NCBI GenBank assembly: GCA_037128595.1
Contig: JBAXWB010000004.1
Location: 1-64,000 of the forward strand
Direction of reading: 5' to 3'
DNA: 64,000 nucleotides
Origin: a bacterium
GTDB lineage: Bacteria > Verrucomicrobiota > Kiritimatiellia > CAIKKV01 > CAITUY01
Positions 27,161 through 36,723 of the stretch are shown here, piece by piece. The notes beneath the pieces were generated by a model. The model was not told the DNA's origin. It ran no database searches and worked only from the letters and a program-made list of their open reading frames with translations. The position numbers and the translations under genes are program-made. The first letter of the stretch is position 1; every line of letters starts with the position of its first letter.

Positions 27161-27490
27161 ATGACCGTCAAAAGCAAGCGAATCCATCTGATCGAGCGTG
27201 ACCACAAGAACCGGCTGACGAAATTGGCTGAGGATAAGTTATGGGAGACCGGGCATTGGGATATGCCCGAGTCCATGGCGAAAAAACTGTTGGAAGGCTC
27301 CCTGTTATTACACGAAAAGCCCAAGGCCCCGTCATTTTTCGGCGGGATTATTTTGAACTACCGTGTGCAGGCGGAAGGAAAATTAAAAGGGCGCATCCTC
27401 TTCACGTTTGAATATCAGGCGGACCATCGAAAGGTCCTGGCCGACGCGGGAGGATGGCGGGCGGATATGAAAATTGTCGTTAAGTCATAG
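27161..27490 (+). CDS. Hypothetical 109-residue protein
   Basis: Mixed-charge soluble protein (IHLIERDHKNRLTKLAEDKL near the start; GRILFTFEYQADHRKVL near the end). No family recognised and the ribosome-binding site is weak. It starts 30 bases after the kinase, in the same direction, and covers the whole interval, which favours a real gene. Confidence 0.5.
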   Translation: MTVKSKRIHLIERDHKNRLTKLAEDKLWETGHWDMPESMAKKLLEGSLLLHEKPKAPSFFGGIILNYRVQAEGKLKGRILFTFEYQADHRKVLADAGGWRADMKIVVKS

Positions 27491-27496
27491 TCCGCA

Positions 27497-27682
27497 TTAC
27501 TTCTGGTAGCCGTCCACCTTAGCGACGGTGACGAGAAGGGTGGCGGCCGAGCGGAACGCCACTCCCCCGATACTGGCGGCGGCAATGGTGTCGTTTTGGG
27601 CGGCAAGGCCGTCGGCCTTATTGGTGGCGGCTACGGCGATGGTCGGTTTCGTAATCAAGGGCAGGCGTTCAGCTTCGTTCAT
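27497..27682 (-). CDS. Small hypothetical protein
   Basis: 61 residues, rich in Ala, Val, Thr and Ile (TIAVAATNKADGLAAQND). A strong ribosome-binding site (AAGGAGATCTC before ATG 27682) supports translation. No family recognised; no membrane helix is obvious. Confidence 0.5.
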   Translation of the reverse strand: MNEAERLPLITKPTIAVAATNKADGLAAQNDTIAAASIGGVAFRSAATLLVTVAKVDGYQK

Positions 27683-27763
27683 GAGATCTCCTTGTGGTTG
27701 TTTCGGTTAAGTGTACTCCTATTACCGGAATAGTATACATATTCAATGCCGGAATCAGGGACG

Positions 27764-28795
27764 CTACATCAACCAGCGTTTCCTGACCAGGCGAAGGGAC
27801 ACGAAACAGGCCAGCAGGCCGATGGCCATGAGGCTTACCCACGACGGGGCGAAGACGCCTAACCCACTGTCCTCAAGCAGCATTGCCCGGATCGGTTCAT
27901 AGAAATGGTAGGAAGGAACCAGGGGCGCGACGTGTCTCAGTTCCGGGGACATGTCGGACAGCGCGGCTGGCAGCAAGAGCGGCAGATAGCACAAGACCCC
28001 CAGTGTTCTGGCACTCGCCTGGTTGCGGCACAGGAGTCCAAGGCAGATCCCTAGCGCGCCGAAACAGAAGCCGCCGGTACACACCATCACCAGATAACTC
28101 ACGCCGTGGGTGCCACTGGAGTCGCCGTCCATCCACTGGAGCGCCACCACCGAAATCAGCATCAAGACGATTCCATAGACCAGTTTGGCGGCCAGCCATT
28201 CGCTTTCACGAACAGGTGTTTGCATCCACCCCAGAAGCAGTTGTTTTTCTTTTTCTTCGGCAACCTGGCAGGGCAACACGATGAACCCGACGAGGAGGAC
28301 CATCATCAAAATCCACGTCGGCAGCGTCTGGCGCGTGATCGAACTCGTCTGGAGCGCCCTTACTGAGGCGATCCAGCCGGGATATTTACCTTCGGTTGAG
28401 ATTTGTAGTGAGGCCATCAGTTGCAGGATGGTCTGCGTTTCAGTAGAGGCGTGTTTAACCACAATCAACTGAAGGCGTGAGGGATCCGTTCCGTCCGGTA
28501 TCAGAATGCCGTCAAGGGCCCGTTTCTGGAGCAATCGGGTGGCTGCCGCGTAATCAGGCACCCAGATAACGGTCATCAGCGCGGGTGCGGACCGGATATG
28601 GGTGAGCACGCCGGGGGCATATGCTCCGGAGTGAATCAAAGCCAGTTTGCGCGGCGTCAGGCTCGTGCCGGAAGGATCAACCAGCGTCAATGTCGCGAAT
28701 ACGAAGAGGGGAATACAAATGATAAGAAAGAGCGTCTTGCTTTTAAACGCGACGGCCAGGTCATGCGTGAGCAAGGTGATGACCGTGCGGATCAT
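27764..28795 (-). CDS. ABC-2 type exporter permease
   Basis: 343 residues with one N-terminal membrane helix, a large extracytoplasmic domain (about 45-165) and five more helices (from MMVLLVGFIVLPCQ), the NatB/ABC-2 layout. The motif EEKEKQLLLGWMQTPVRESEW matches the conserved EE(K/R)..GT..LL.TPV.  region of these permeases. Its ATG overlaps the stop of the ATPase gene (ATGA), so they are partners. Substrate unknown. Confidence 0.82.
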   Translation of the reverse strand: MIRTVITLLTHDLAVAFKSKTLFLIICIPLFVFATLTLVDPSGTSLTPRKLALIHSGAYAPGVLTHIRSAPALMTVIWVPDYAAATRLLQKRALDGILIPDGTDPSRLQLIVVKHASTETQTILQLMASLQISTEGKYPGWIASVRALQTSSITRQTLPTWILMMVLLVGFIVLPCQVAEEKEKQLLLGWMQTPVRESEWLAAKLVYGIVLMLISVVALQWMDGDSSGTHGVSYLVMVCTGGFCFGALGICLGLLCRNQASARTLGVLCYLPLLLPAALSDMSPELRHVAPLVPSYHFYEPIRAMLLEDSGLGVFAPSWVSLMAIGLLACFVSLRLVRKRWLM

Positions 28796-29499
28796 ACGTA
28801 TAACGTCTGGTAGTAGGTGGATTTAAAATACGTGTCGGGGGCGCCATCGAAAACCACCCCTCCCTCATGGAGAACAAGGATGCGCGTGGCAAGGGACTTG
28901 ATTTCCTCCGGGCGGTGCGATGTGAACAGGACCGTTTTCCCCTGTGCGTGAATGCCGAGGATCAGGCGATAGATATCCTTGGTCGCTTCAAAATCCAGCG
29001 CCGAGGTGGGTTCATCCAGAAGCAGGATGGGGGGATCCGCCAGGAGCGAGCGGCCGATGCTGACCCGTTGTTTCAAGCCCTTTGACAAGGTCCGTACGGC
29101 ACTATGCCGAAAGGGGAGAAGCTTGAATTCTCGAAGGGTATCCTCCACACGTGTGCCGGGAACCCCGAACAGGCGGGCAAAAAGCCTCAGATTGTAATCA
29201 ACTGTAAAGGCGTCATGCAGATTGGGCGTCTCGGGGACAAACCCGATCTTCCGGGTGATTGCCAATCGATCCCGTAGATCGGCTCCCTGGACCGTGACCT
29301 GTCCACTATCCGGATTCAGCCAGCTTGCCAATAACTTAAGCAAAGTCGATTTGCCGGCGCCATTATGACCGACCACCGCGATCAATTCACCCGGGGCCAC
29401 GCTGAAACTGGCGGCCAGTAATCCCCTGTTACCCGGGTAGACTTTCGAGAGTTCCCGTACCTCCAGATGTACGGGTTGAATGGCAGGAACTGAAACCAC
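28792..29499 (-). CDS. ABC exporter ATP-binding protein
   Basis: 235 residues. Walker A GHNGAGKST, signature LSKGLKQRV (a Lys in place of the usual second Gly), Walker B ILLLDEPTS and the TSHRPEE switch region, like NatA/CcmA-type exporters. GTG start with GAAGGA before it. It works with the permease downstream. The 21-residue peptide gene at 29515-29580 lies just upstream. Confidence 0.88.
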   Translation of the reverse strand: MVSVPAIQPVHLEVRELSKVYPGNRGLLAASFSVAPGELIAVVGHNGAGKSTLLKLLASWLNPDSGQVTVQGADLRDRLAITRKIGFVPETPNLHDAFTVDYNLRLFARLFGVPGTRVEDTLREFKLLPFRHSAVRTLSKGLKQRVSIGRSLLADPPILLLDEPTSALDFEATKDIYRLILGIHAQGKTVLFTSHRPEEIKSLATRILVLHEGGVVFDGAPDTYFKSTYYQTLYV

Positions 29500-29514
29500 G
29501 GTGTCCTTCTTCTC

Positions 29515-29580
29515 TTAGATGATTCGGGTAATCACAATGACCAGAATGACGACAACTAATACGGCGATAATAAAGCCCAT
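29515..29580 (-). CDS. Tiny single-helix membrane peptide (21 residues)
   Basis: An ATG preceded by the strong ribosome-binding site AAGGAGAT encodes MGFIIAVLVVVILVIVITRI plus one more Ile, then a stop. Almost the entire peptide is one membrane helix with a C-terminal arginine. It ends 16 bases before the ABC ATPase gene, in the same direction, so it is likely its transcript partner. The combination of good initiation signal and uninterrupted hydrophobicity is unlikely by chance. Confidence 0.6.
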   Translation of the reverse strand: MGFIIAVLVVVILVIVITRII

Positions 29581-29860
29581 ATGATCTCCTTCAAGAATTT
29601 GATTCTTGTCTCGTTTGTTGCGGGAGTGTGACTCCCATTGTTGTAAAGGTGGTGGCTGACCCCCAGGTCAATCCTCCATTCCTTACTTTAGACAGTATAA
29701 AGGCTCAATCGATCCCGCTAAATGGGGTTTAACCCTACCCGAATTCCCCGTCCACAGGGCGTGAAACAATCAGGGGATATCTGACGGCTGAATCAGGGAG
29801 TCCCTGATTGATAATTAAGGCCGGAGGCGTATGGTCGAACTGAGGTAAGGAGCACTTTCC
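29581..29860. other. Divergent intergenic region
   Basis: About 280 bases between the tiny peptide gene (minus) and the hybrid kinase (plus). It holds the perfect palindrome at 29791-29809 and a weaker one (TGACC/GGTCA, 29657-29670). No gene seen. Confidence 0.6.
29791..29809. promoter_or_regulatory. Candidate operator: perfect 19-base palindrome
   Basis: AATCAGGGA, one central base, TCCCTGATT. It lies 51 bases before the hybrid kinase start. Related sites occur at 9057-9075 and 45351-45387. A dimeric regulator such as a LuxR-family response regulator could bind it, but this is inference. Confidence 0.5.
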
Positions 29861-32413
29861 ATGTCCACTGACGATAAGCGTAAACGACCTCTACGGATGT
29901 CAAAGGATGAGTCTGAGGCTCCCGGTGCGGAGGTCACCAGAAAAATACGGCTCGAGGCCAGGGCCACCCTGCGCAAGCAGGCCGAGGCCAGGATCACGCT
30001 CTCTCCCGAAACCGTGGCCGCGATGACCCCTGTCCAAATGCAAAAGACGCTCCAGGAACTGAACGTGCATCAAATTGAGCTGGAGATGCAGAACGAGGAA
30101 CTCCAGCGGGCGCAGGATGATGCGGAAGCCGCAGGGGTACGCTATTACCGCCTCTATAATTCAGTGCCGGCCGGCTATTTCTCCTTCACGAAGGGGGGGG
30201 TAATTGTTGAGGCTAATCTTACCGCCAGCACGATGCTCGGCGTGGCGAGGGGCGCGCTGGTTAACCAGGCCCTCGCCGACTTCATCGTTGAAGAAGACAA
30301 GGATATCTATTACCTGCATCGCAAGCGGCTATTAGAGTCGCAGCCGACGGATTTGACAGGCGAAGAGCACGTCGGTGAGAGCCATGATTGCGAAGTGAGG
30401 CTGAAGAAACAGGATGGGGGCGTTTTCTGGGCGCATCTGGTGGAAACCCTTGCGAAGGAGGCCGATGGCGCCCTGTTGTCCCATGTCGTGATGACGGATA
30501 TCTCAAAACGGAGGCGGGCTGAAATCGCGCTGCTTGCCAGCGCGGCACGGTACAAGACGATCCTGCAGATCGCCATGGACGGGTTTTGGCTTGCGGATAT
30601 GCAGGGGCATTTGATGGAAGTCAATGAAACGTTTTGCAGGATGAGCGGTTACAGCGAGGCAGAACTGCTGACCATGCAGATACCCGACCTGGAGGCGGTC
30701 GAATCGGCTGAAGATATCACCGTTCACATCCAGAAGGTTATGGCGCAGGGGGCGGATCGTTTCGAGTCCCGGCAACGTCGAAAGGATGGAACCCTGTATG
30801 ACGTTGAAGTCAGTGTCCAATACAGGCCCGTCGATGGCGGGCGGTTGGTCTCTTTTATCCGCGATATCACCGGCCGTAAACGGATCGAGGAATCACTGCT
30901 CAAGGCTGAAAAAAGGATCAAAAGCGGTCTGGACAATCTCATTGAAGGCTGTCAGATCATCGGGTTTGACTGGCACTATCTGTATCTTAACGATTCCGCC
31001 GTCCGGCATGGACAACTAAACCGGGAGGAATTGCTGGGTCGCACGATGATGGAGGCATTTCCTGGCATTGAGGGGACGGCGATGTTTGCGACCCTCAAGC
31101 GATGTATGGAAAAAAGAACAGCGGAAAAAATGGAGAACGAATTCATTTATCGGGATAACTCTCGCAGATGGTTTGAATTGAGCATTCAGCCCGTTGAGGA
31201 GGGGATTTTCATTCTCTCCATTGACATTACCGCACAGAAGCAGCACGAGGCGGAACGCGAAAAGTTTGCTGACCTGCTCCGTCAGGCCCAGAAACTGGAG
31301 GCGGTGGGCCGGCTGGCGGGGGGGGTGGCTCATGATTTCAACAATAAACTCCATATCATCTTGAGCTGTGTGGATGAAATCCTGAAGAATTCCCCGCTCG
31401 CCCCTCCTGTTGTGGCCGATCTCTATGAAATCAAGACCGCGGCGGTCCGCTCTGCGGAACTCACCCGGCAATTGCTTGCCTTCTCACGGAAACAGCCCAT
31501 CTCCCCGGTGATGATGGATTTGAACGAGGCGATTCATGACAGCATGAAGATGATCACCCGAGTGATTGGCGAAAACATCAAGTTGAATTTCACGGGGACT
31601 CCCGAACTCTGGCAGGTGTTGCTGGATCGCGGGCAATTGGATCAGGTGTTAGTCAATCTGGCCGCCAATGCGCGCGATGCCATCACCCAGGCAGGGCATA
31701 TCTCCATTGAGGTCGCCAATCGGACACTTTGCGAGGCCGAGTGCACGAATCAGGTTGATTTCGTGTCGCCCGGGGATTATGTGACGCTGTCTTTCCGTGA
31801 CGATGGAGCGGGCATGTCACAGGAACTGCAATCTCATATTTTTGAGCCATTCTTCACCACCAAGGCAGTGGGGAAAGGGACCGGTCTGGGATTGGCCACG
31901 GTGTACGGGATCGTCAAACAGAATCATGGGGCCATTACGGTGAGCAGTATGCCCGGCGTCGGCACTACGTTTGTCATCTACTTGCCAAGCTGTGGCCAGG
32001 CCACGGGCGACATGACAGAAGAAACCGTGAGCCCCATTCCCACAGGGACGGAGACGGTGCTGGTGGTTGAAGATGATGAGAGTGTGCTCCATCTCGCCCG
32101 GCGGCATCTGGCGCAGCAAGGGTATACGGTGTTAACCGCCAGCACGCCCCGGAGCGCTGTGCAGCTATGCGAGCAATACCCGGATTCGATTCACTTGCTG
32201 CTCAGTGATGTGATTATGCCCGCCATGGGCGGGCGTGAATTGTCGGAATGCATCCGGAAGATCCGGCCTGACATCCGCATCATGTTTATGTCGGGATATC
32301 CGGTGGACATCATGGAGCAGCACGGCCAGTTGACTCCGGGAATATGTATACTGCACAAGCCTTTCACCAGGGCTGAACTCGCGCAACATGTCCGTGACGT
32401 GCTGGATCATTGA
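29861..32413 (+). CDS. Hybrid sensor histidine kinase with PAS domains and C-terminal receiver
   Basis: 850 residues, no membrane segment. The N-terminal LQELNVHQIELEMQNEELQ is the helical element usually preceding PAS domains in such kinases. Three PAS domains follow (about 105-225, 230-345, 350-460), then HisKA with GGVAHDFNNKLHIILS (His491), HATPase (GTGLGLATVYGIVKQ) and a REC domain with Asp783 (LLLSDVIMPAMGG). Phosphate probably passes to its own receiver and on to an unlinked phosphotransfer protein or regulator. AAGGAGC precedes the start; a palindrome lies upstream. Confidence 0.9.
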   Translation: MSTDDKRKRPLRMSKDESEAPGAEVTRKIRLEARATLRKQAEARITLSPETVAAMTPVQMQKTLQELNVHQIELEMQNEELQRAQDDAEAAGVRYYRLYNSVPAGYFSFTKGGVIVEANLTASTMLGVARGALVNQALADFIVEEDKDIYYLHRKRLLESQPTDLTGEEHVGESHDCEVRLKKQDGGVFWAHLVETLAKEADGALLSHVVMTDISKRRRAEIALLASAARYKTILQIAMDGFWLADMQGHLMEVNETFCRMSGYSEAELLTMQIPDLEAVESAEDITVHIQKVMAQGADRFESRQRRKDGTLYDVEVSVQYRPVDGGRLVSFIRDITGRKRIEESLLKAEKRIKSGLDNLIEGCQIIGFDWHYLYLNDSAVRHGQLNREELLGRTMMEAFPGIEGTAMFATLKRCMEKRTAEKMENEFIYRDNSRRWFELSIQPVEEGIFILSIDITAQKQHEAEREKFADLLRQAQKLEAVGRLAGGVAHDFNNKLHIILSCVDEILKNSPLAPPVVADLYEIKTAAVRSAELTRQLLAFSRKQPISPVMMDLNEAIHDSMKMITRVIGENIKLNFTGTPELWQVLLDRGQLDQVLVNLAANARDAITQAGHISIEVANRTLCEAECTNQVDFVSPGDYVTLSFRDDGAGMSQELQSHIFEPFFTTKAVGKGTGLGLATVYGIVKQNHGAITVSSMPGVGTTFVIYLPSCGQATGDMTEETVSPIPTGTETVLVVEDDESVLHLARRHLAQQGYTVLTASTPRSAVQLCEQYPDSIHLLLSDVIMPAMGGRELSECIRKIRPDIRIMFMSGYPVDIMEQHGQLTPGICILHKPFTRAELAQHVRDVLDH

Positions 32414-32437
32414 AGCTTGAGCAACCGATTCATCGTT

Positions 32438-33556
32438 TTAGCGGGGAGGCCCCTTGACCATTTTCAGGATCAGGGTGTCGAGGCCGTTGATGAAGGCCTG
32501 GATACTGAAGGACTCGGCGTGGGCGCGGATGAGGCGGGGATCCCAGGTTTGGTTTGAACAGGCCTCGATGGCGGCGATAAGGGCGTCGGGGGTTTGCTGG
32601 TCGAAGAAGAGTCCGGACACCTTCGCCTTGACGGTTTCCAGGGCGCCGCCGCGGCCGTAGGCCACCACCGGGCGGCCGCAGGCCTGGGCTTCGAGCGGCG
32701 CGATCCCGAAATCTTCCTCGCCCGGGAAGATAAATATGCGGCACCGGCGATAGAGCTCCAGTAATTCCTCGTCCGTTTGCCGGCCTAGCAGCTCAATGTT
32801 GGGGCTGGCCATGGCCTTTAGCGCTTCAAACTCGGTGCCCGTTCCCACGATTTTTAATTTACGGCCGGTTCGGTTGTAGGCGGTCACCGCCAGATCGATT
32901 TTTTTGTAAGGGACCAGGGCCGAGGCGATCAGGTCGAAGTCGCCGGCAGGTTGGTAATCCGGGGTCCAGCGGTCGAGGTCGACGGGCGGATACAGGACGT
33001 CCGCCTCGCGGCCATAGAAGCGATTGATCCGGGCGGCAATGTAGTGGCTGATCCCCACGAAACGGGTGACCCGGTGGGCCGTCAAGCGGTCCCAGCGCCG
33101 TAACCAGGCCAGCAGGGGGCGCGCCAGCAACCGCTTCAGAGGGTTTCCCTTGAGGTATTCGTCATGAAACAGCCAGGCATAGCGCATGGGGGTGAAGCAG
33201 TAACACAGATGGGGGGTGTCCGAGCGCAGGCCTTTGGCGACGCAGTGGCTGGTGCTGATGATCAGGTCGGCCGGGGGGATCTTGAATTGTTCAATGGCCG
33301 AGGGGAAAAATGGCAGGAAATAGCGATAGCGCTTTTCAATGGAGGGAATAGCCTGAAGCCAGGACGTGTGGATGGGATGGCGGTTGATGGTGTCGGTAAT
33401 GGGACCCGGATTGTGAATGAGGGTGTAGATGGGTGCCCCGGGGAATCCCTCGCAGAGGATCTCCAAGACCCGTTCCCCTCCGCGCATGCCGGTGATCCAG
33501 TCATGACAGAGCACCACGCGCAGGGTTTTCCAGGAAGGAGGGAATGTGTAGCTCAT
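32438..33556 (-). CDS. Glycosyltransferase family 4
   Basis: 372 residues, two Rossmann-like domains of a GT-B enzyme. The N-terminal part has HDWITGMRGGERVLE and LCYCFTPMRYAW; the donor-binding part has LIASALVPYKKIDLAV, VGTGTE and EEDFGIAPLEAQACGRPVVA, with the expected EX7E-type glutamates. Retaining transfer from a nucleotide sugar to a lipid-linked glycan is likely. Last of three GT4 genes, seven bases after its neighbour. Confidence 0.9.
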   Translation of the reverse strand: MSYTFPPSWKTLRVVLCHDWITGMRGGERVLEILCEGFPGAPIYTLIHNPGPITDTINRHPIHTSWLQAIPSIEKRYRYFLPFFPSAIEQFKIPPADLIISTSHCVAKGLRSDTPHLCYCFTPMRYAWLFHDEYLKGNPLKRLLARPLLAWLRRWDRLTAHRVTRFVGISHYIAARINRFYGREADVLYPPVDLDRWTPDYQPAGDFDLIASALVPYKKIDLAVTAYNRTGRKLKIVGTGTEFEALKAMASPNIELLGRQTDEELLELYRRCRIFIFPGEEDFGIAPLEAQACGRPVVAYGRGGALETVKAKVSGLFFDQQTPDALIAAIEACSNQTWDPRLIRAHAESFSIQAFINGLDTLILKMVKGPPR

Positions 33557-33563
33557 GATGGGG

Positions 33564-34739
33564 TTACACTCCTAATGGCGTCGTCGCCAGGTCTTTATAG
33601 AGGGCGATGGTTTGTTGGGCGGCATGGGCCCAGGTGAACTGGCGTGCCTGCTCAAAGCCTCGCGCAATCAGGGTGCGTCGCAAGCGGGCATCGGTGAGGA
33701 CGGTCATGATGCCTTCCGCCAGTCCGGGGATGTTGCCGAGCGGGGTGTAGAAGGCCGCCTCACCTCCGATTTCCTTGAGGACAGGGATATCGCTGCATAC
33801 CATGGGCGTGCCGCAGGCCATGGCCTCGACCACGGGGAGCCCGAAGCCTTCATAACGGGAAGGGAGCACCACCAGATCCGCATCCTGGTAGGCCTTGACG
33901 AGCGCGGAGCTGGTTTGATAGCCCGCCCAGAGGACGGCCTCCTCCAGGCCCAGTTCTTTGACCAGCTGGCCGGCTTCCGGGTAGCGTGGATCGGGGGGGC
34001 CGAGGATTTTCAGCTTCAGTGGGAAGGGGGCGGTCTGCCGGGCCAGGGCGAACGCCTGGATCAGCAACGTCAGGTTTTTATATGGGTCACTCCGGCCAAC
34101 ATAAAGCAGGGTGCGCGGTCGTGCGGGATCATCACGGAGCGGGTCCGGTACCGGGGCCGGGACGAAACTGGGGGAAACGCCATTGTAGATGACCTTCACG
34201 GTATTGTGCCGGTCCGGTGGGATGTTGAGATGCTCCACGATGTCAGAGCGGGAGGCTTCGCTGACCGCGATGATCCGGTCCGCGCGTGCCCCGATTTCAA
34301 GCATCAGGCGCCGGTAGATGGGAAAGAGTCTGGTTTTCAATGCCCGCGGGGTGGCCGAGGGGAAGAGCAGGGGAATCAGATCGTGAATGGTGGCCACGCA
34401 GCGGATTTTTCCGACCCGGCCGCGCGGGAAGCAGGAAAGCGGGATCATGTAATTGGTGGAATGATAGACCTCAATGCCGTGTCGGGCGAGTCGTGACGGG
34501 AGCATGAGTTGACTGTGGGGGGAGAAGACGCTCCAGGGGACGATGTCGGGCCGGAAGTTCGGTTTGTCGGCCAGTTCGGCCTCTACCCAGGTCCGCTCGG
34601 CGAGCGTCCGGTCGGAAAAAATCAGCAGGTACGAGTTGGTATGATCCTCGCGGGCGATGTGGCGGATCAATTCGCGGGTATGGGCGCCAATGCCTGAGAT
34701 CTCGTTGAATATCCAGCGGGCGTCGAGTGCGATCTTCAT
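33564..34739 (-). CDS. Glycosyltransferase family 4
   Basis: 391 residues. N-terminal DARWIFNEISGIGAHTREL, then HSTNYMIPL; donor-binding domain with LLYVGRSDPYKNLTLLIQAF, ILGPPDPRY and PSRYEGFGLPVVEAMACGTP (GT4 glutamate motif). Its start overlaps the stop of the gene upstream (ATGA), so the three genes form one operon for a polysaccharide or glycolipid. Confidence 0.9.
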   Translation of the reverse strand: MKIALDARWIFNEISGIGAHTRELIRHIAREDHTNSYLLIFSDRTLAERTWVEAELADKPNFRPDIVPWSVFSPHSQLMLPSRLARHGIEVYHSTNYMIPLSCFPRGRVGKIRCVATIHDLIPLLFPSATPRALKTRLFPIYRRLMLEIGARADRIIAVSEASRSDIVEHLNIPPDRHNTVKVIYNGVSPSFVPAPVPDPLRDDPARPRTLLYVGRSDPYKNLTLLIQAFALARQTAPFPLKLKILGPPDPRYPEAGQLVKELGLEEAVLWAGYQTSSALVKAYQDADLVVLPSRYEGFGLPVVEAMACGTPMVCSDIPVLKEIGGEAAFYTPLGNIPGLAEGIMTVLTDARLRRTLIARGFEQARQFTWAHAAQQTIALYKDLATTPLGV

Positions 34740-35857
34740 GACAAAACCTTCCGGTAAACATCCAGTGTTTTAAGAGCGGTGTCCCGCCAGGAGAAGCGGG
34801 CGGCGTGAGCGGGGGCCTGTTGGGCGAGGCTCCGGCGGCGGGCCGGATCATTCAGCAGGGCCATGAGGGTGGCGGACCAGACACCGGCGTCAAAGCCGGG
34901 GATCAGCACCGAGGCCTCCCCCGCCAGCATTTCCGGGAGTGAGCCGCCCATGGAGGAGACCACGGGGGTGCCACAGGCCATCGCCTCGAGCGGAGGGAGG
35001 CCGAACCCTTCATAATGGGACGTAATGACATAAAGTTCGGCCCCGGCATAGAGGGCGAACAGATCCGCGTCGGAGACATATTCCAAGTAGCGGATGCAGT
35101 CCCTGCGCGGGGAGGTGTTCATACGCTCCAGGATCGGCTCCACCTTCCACCCCTTCATACCGGCAATGACCAGATCGCCGTCAAAGTCCGGTAATTGTTC
35201 AAAGACGTCAATCAGGAAGGGGATGTTTTTGCGGGGTTCCAGGGTGCCGACGCTCAGGAGATAGGGACGCTCCAGATTCAGTTTCCGCCGGGTTTCGGAG
35301 ATGTGGGCGGCCGGGGGACGGGTACACCCTGGGGTGACGCCTAACGGGGTCGAGAAGATACGGGCGGGATCCAGCCCCAGTAGCGCGACGGTTTCTTTTT
35401 TACTGAATTCTGAAATCGTGATGACCGCATCGGCACGCCGGACGGTGTCGTGGATAAAAGTGGAAAGATAGGCCAGGTTCTTTTTTTCTGAAAATTCCGG
35501 GTAACGCAGAAAACTCATGTCATGGATGGACACGACTTTCTTCCCCTGGGTGAGCGGAGGGATGGTGAAATTTGGAAAATGATAGAGATCGGCCTTTCCG
35601 GCAAACCAGTCAAAGGGTGGCCATTGAAGCCGTTTCCACGCCTGTTGTGCGTATTTGCCCGGCATCCAGCGTACGGGTTTCTGATGGGCGCCGGGGCACG
35701 GGAAATCGAGGCCACGGCGATGGAAGTCGAAGTAGAACAAATCCAGGGCGTCGGTGGGCGCCATGAGCGGGGCGAGATGTTCCACCAGATTTCTCGTGTA
35801 ACGCCCCACTCCGGCCCGTTGTGAAACGGCTGACTGTATATCCACACAGATTCTCAT
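34736..35857 (-). CDS. Glycosyltransferase family 4
   Basis: 373 residues from the ATG at 35857, where the family-typical MRICVDIQSAV..RAGVGRYTRNL begins; an upstream ATG at 35953 would add 32 residues without homology. Donor domain: LLSVGTLEPRKNIPFLIDVF, VIAGMKGW and TSHYEGFGLPPLEAMACGTP. First gene of the three-gene GT4 operon, divergent from rsmI. Confidence 0.9.
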   Translation of the reverse strand: MRICVDIQSAVSQRAGVGRYTRNLVEHLAPLMAPTDALDLFYFDFHRRGLDFPCPGAHQKPVRWMPGKYAQQAWKRLQWPPFDWFAGKADLYHFPNFTIPPLTQGKKVVSIHDMSFLRYPEFSEKKNLAYLSTFIHDTVRRADAVITISEFSKKETVALLGLDPARIFSTPLGVTPGCTRPPAAHISETRRKLNLERPYLLSVGTLEPRKNIPFLIDVFEQLPDFDGDLVIAGMKGWKVEPILERMNTSPRRDCIRYLEYVSDADLFALYAGAELYVITSHYEGFGLPPLEAMACGTPVVSSMGGSLPEMLAGEASVLIPGFDAGVWSATLMALLNDPARRRSLAQQAPAHAARFSWRDTALKTLDVYRKVLS

Positions 35858-35992
35858 TGCTTTCGTCCCTGAATCCCTTTGAAATGGGTGACATTGTAAT
35901 GAGGGCTTGGAAAACGACAAGAACAGAGTGAAACGCGCCCCAAGGGGTGCCAAGGTGGAAGCCGTTTCGACGATAGGCGGTTAGGAACAAAT

Positions 35993-36673
35993 ATGAGCAT
36001 GGCGCAGGGACTGTATGTAGTGGGAACGCCCATCGGGAATCTGGACGATTTATCGGCCCGGGCGATTGAAACGTTGAAGCAGGTGAACGGGATTTTAGCC
36101 GAAGATACGCGGCACACCCGTATTCTGTTAGACCGGTTCGGGATCAAGACCCCTGCGTATAGCTGCCATAAATTCAATGAAGCGGCCCGGGTGGATGGCA
36201 TTCTGGCCCGTTTACGTGCCGGTGAGTCGCTGGCGCTGGTGTCCGATGCCGGGATGCCGGGGGTATCCGATCCGGGCTCGCGGATGGTGGCCGCCTGCCG
36301 CAAGGCCGGGATTCCGGTGATTTGCGTACCCGGCCCGTCTTCCGTCACTGCGGCGATTTCGCTGTGCGGCTTTCCCGGTGCGGGATTTGTCTTTGCCGGT
36401 TTCACCCCCAGGAAAAGCGGGGCCCTGCGGAAATTCCTGCTGGAGTTCGCCACCTGTCCCGTTCCGGTGGCGGTGTTTGAGTCCCCGTACCGCCTGATGA
36501 AGCTGCTGGATGAAATTGAGGTGACGCTGGGGGAGCGAGAGCTCTTTGTCGGGCGCGAGCTGACGAAGAAATTCGAGGAGACCGTCTGGGGGGGGGCAAC
36601 GGAGCTTAAACGCGTTTTTCAAGGGCGGACCATCAAAGGTGAAATTGTTCTGGTAATCGCTTCACCCCGTTGA
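35993..36673 (+). CDS. rsmI: 16S rRNA (cytidine1402-2'-O)-methyltransferase
   Basis: 226 residues with the SAM-dependent tetrapyrrole-methylase fold: LYVVGTPIGNLDDLSARAIE at the N-terminus, AEDTRHTRILLDRFGI, then LVSDAGMPGVSDPGSRMV and GPSSVTAAISLCGFP. It is shorter than E. coli RsmI (286 residues), lacking the C-terminal helical part. The product methylates the ribose of C1402 in 16S rRNA at the decoding centre. Confidence 0.93.
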   Translation: MSMAQGLYVVGTPIGNLDDLSARAIETLKQVNGILAEDTRHTRILLDRFGIKTPAYSCHKFNEAARVDGILARLRAGESLALVSDAGMPGVSDPGSRMVAACRKAGIPVICVPGPSSVTAAISLCGFPGAGFVFAGFTPRKSGALRKFLLEFATCPVPVAVFESPYRLMKLLDEIEVTLGERELFVGRELTKKFEETVWGGATELKRVFQGRTIKGEIVLVIASPR

Positions 36674-36723
36674 CAGCAACCGCCATGGGTGTTAGCCTTT
36701 GGCCAGTTATAACAAGGGATCTT

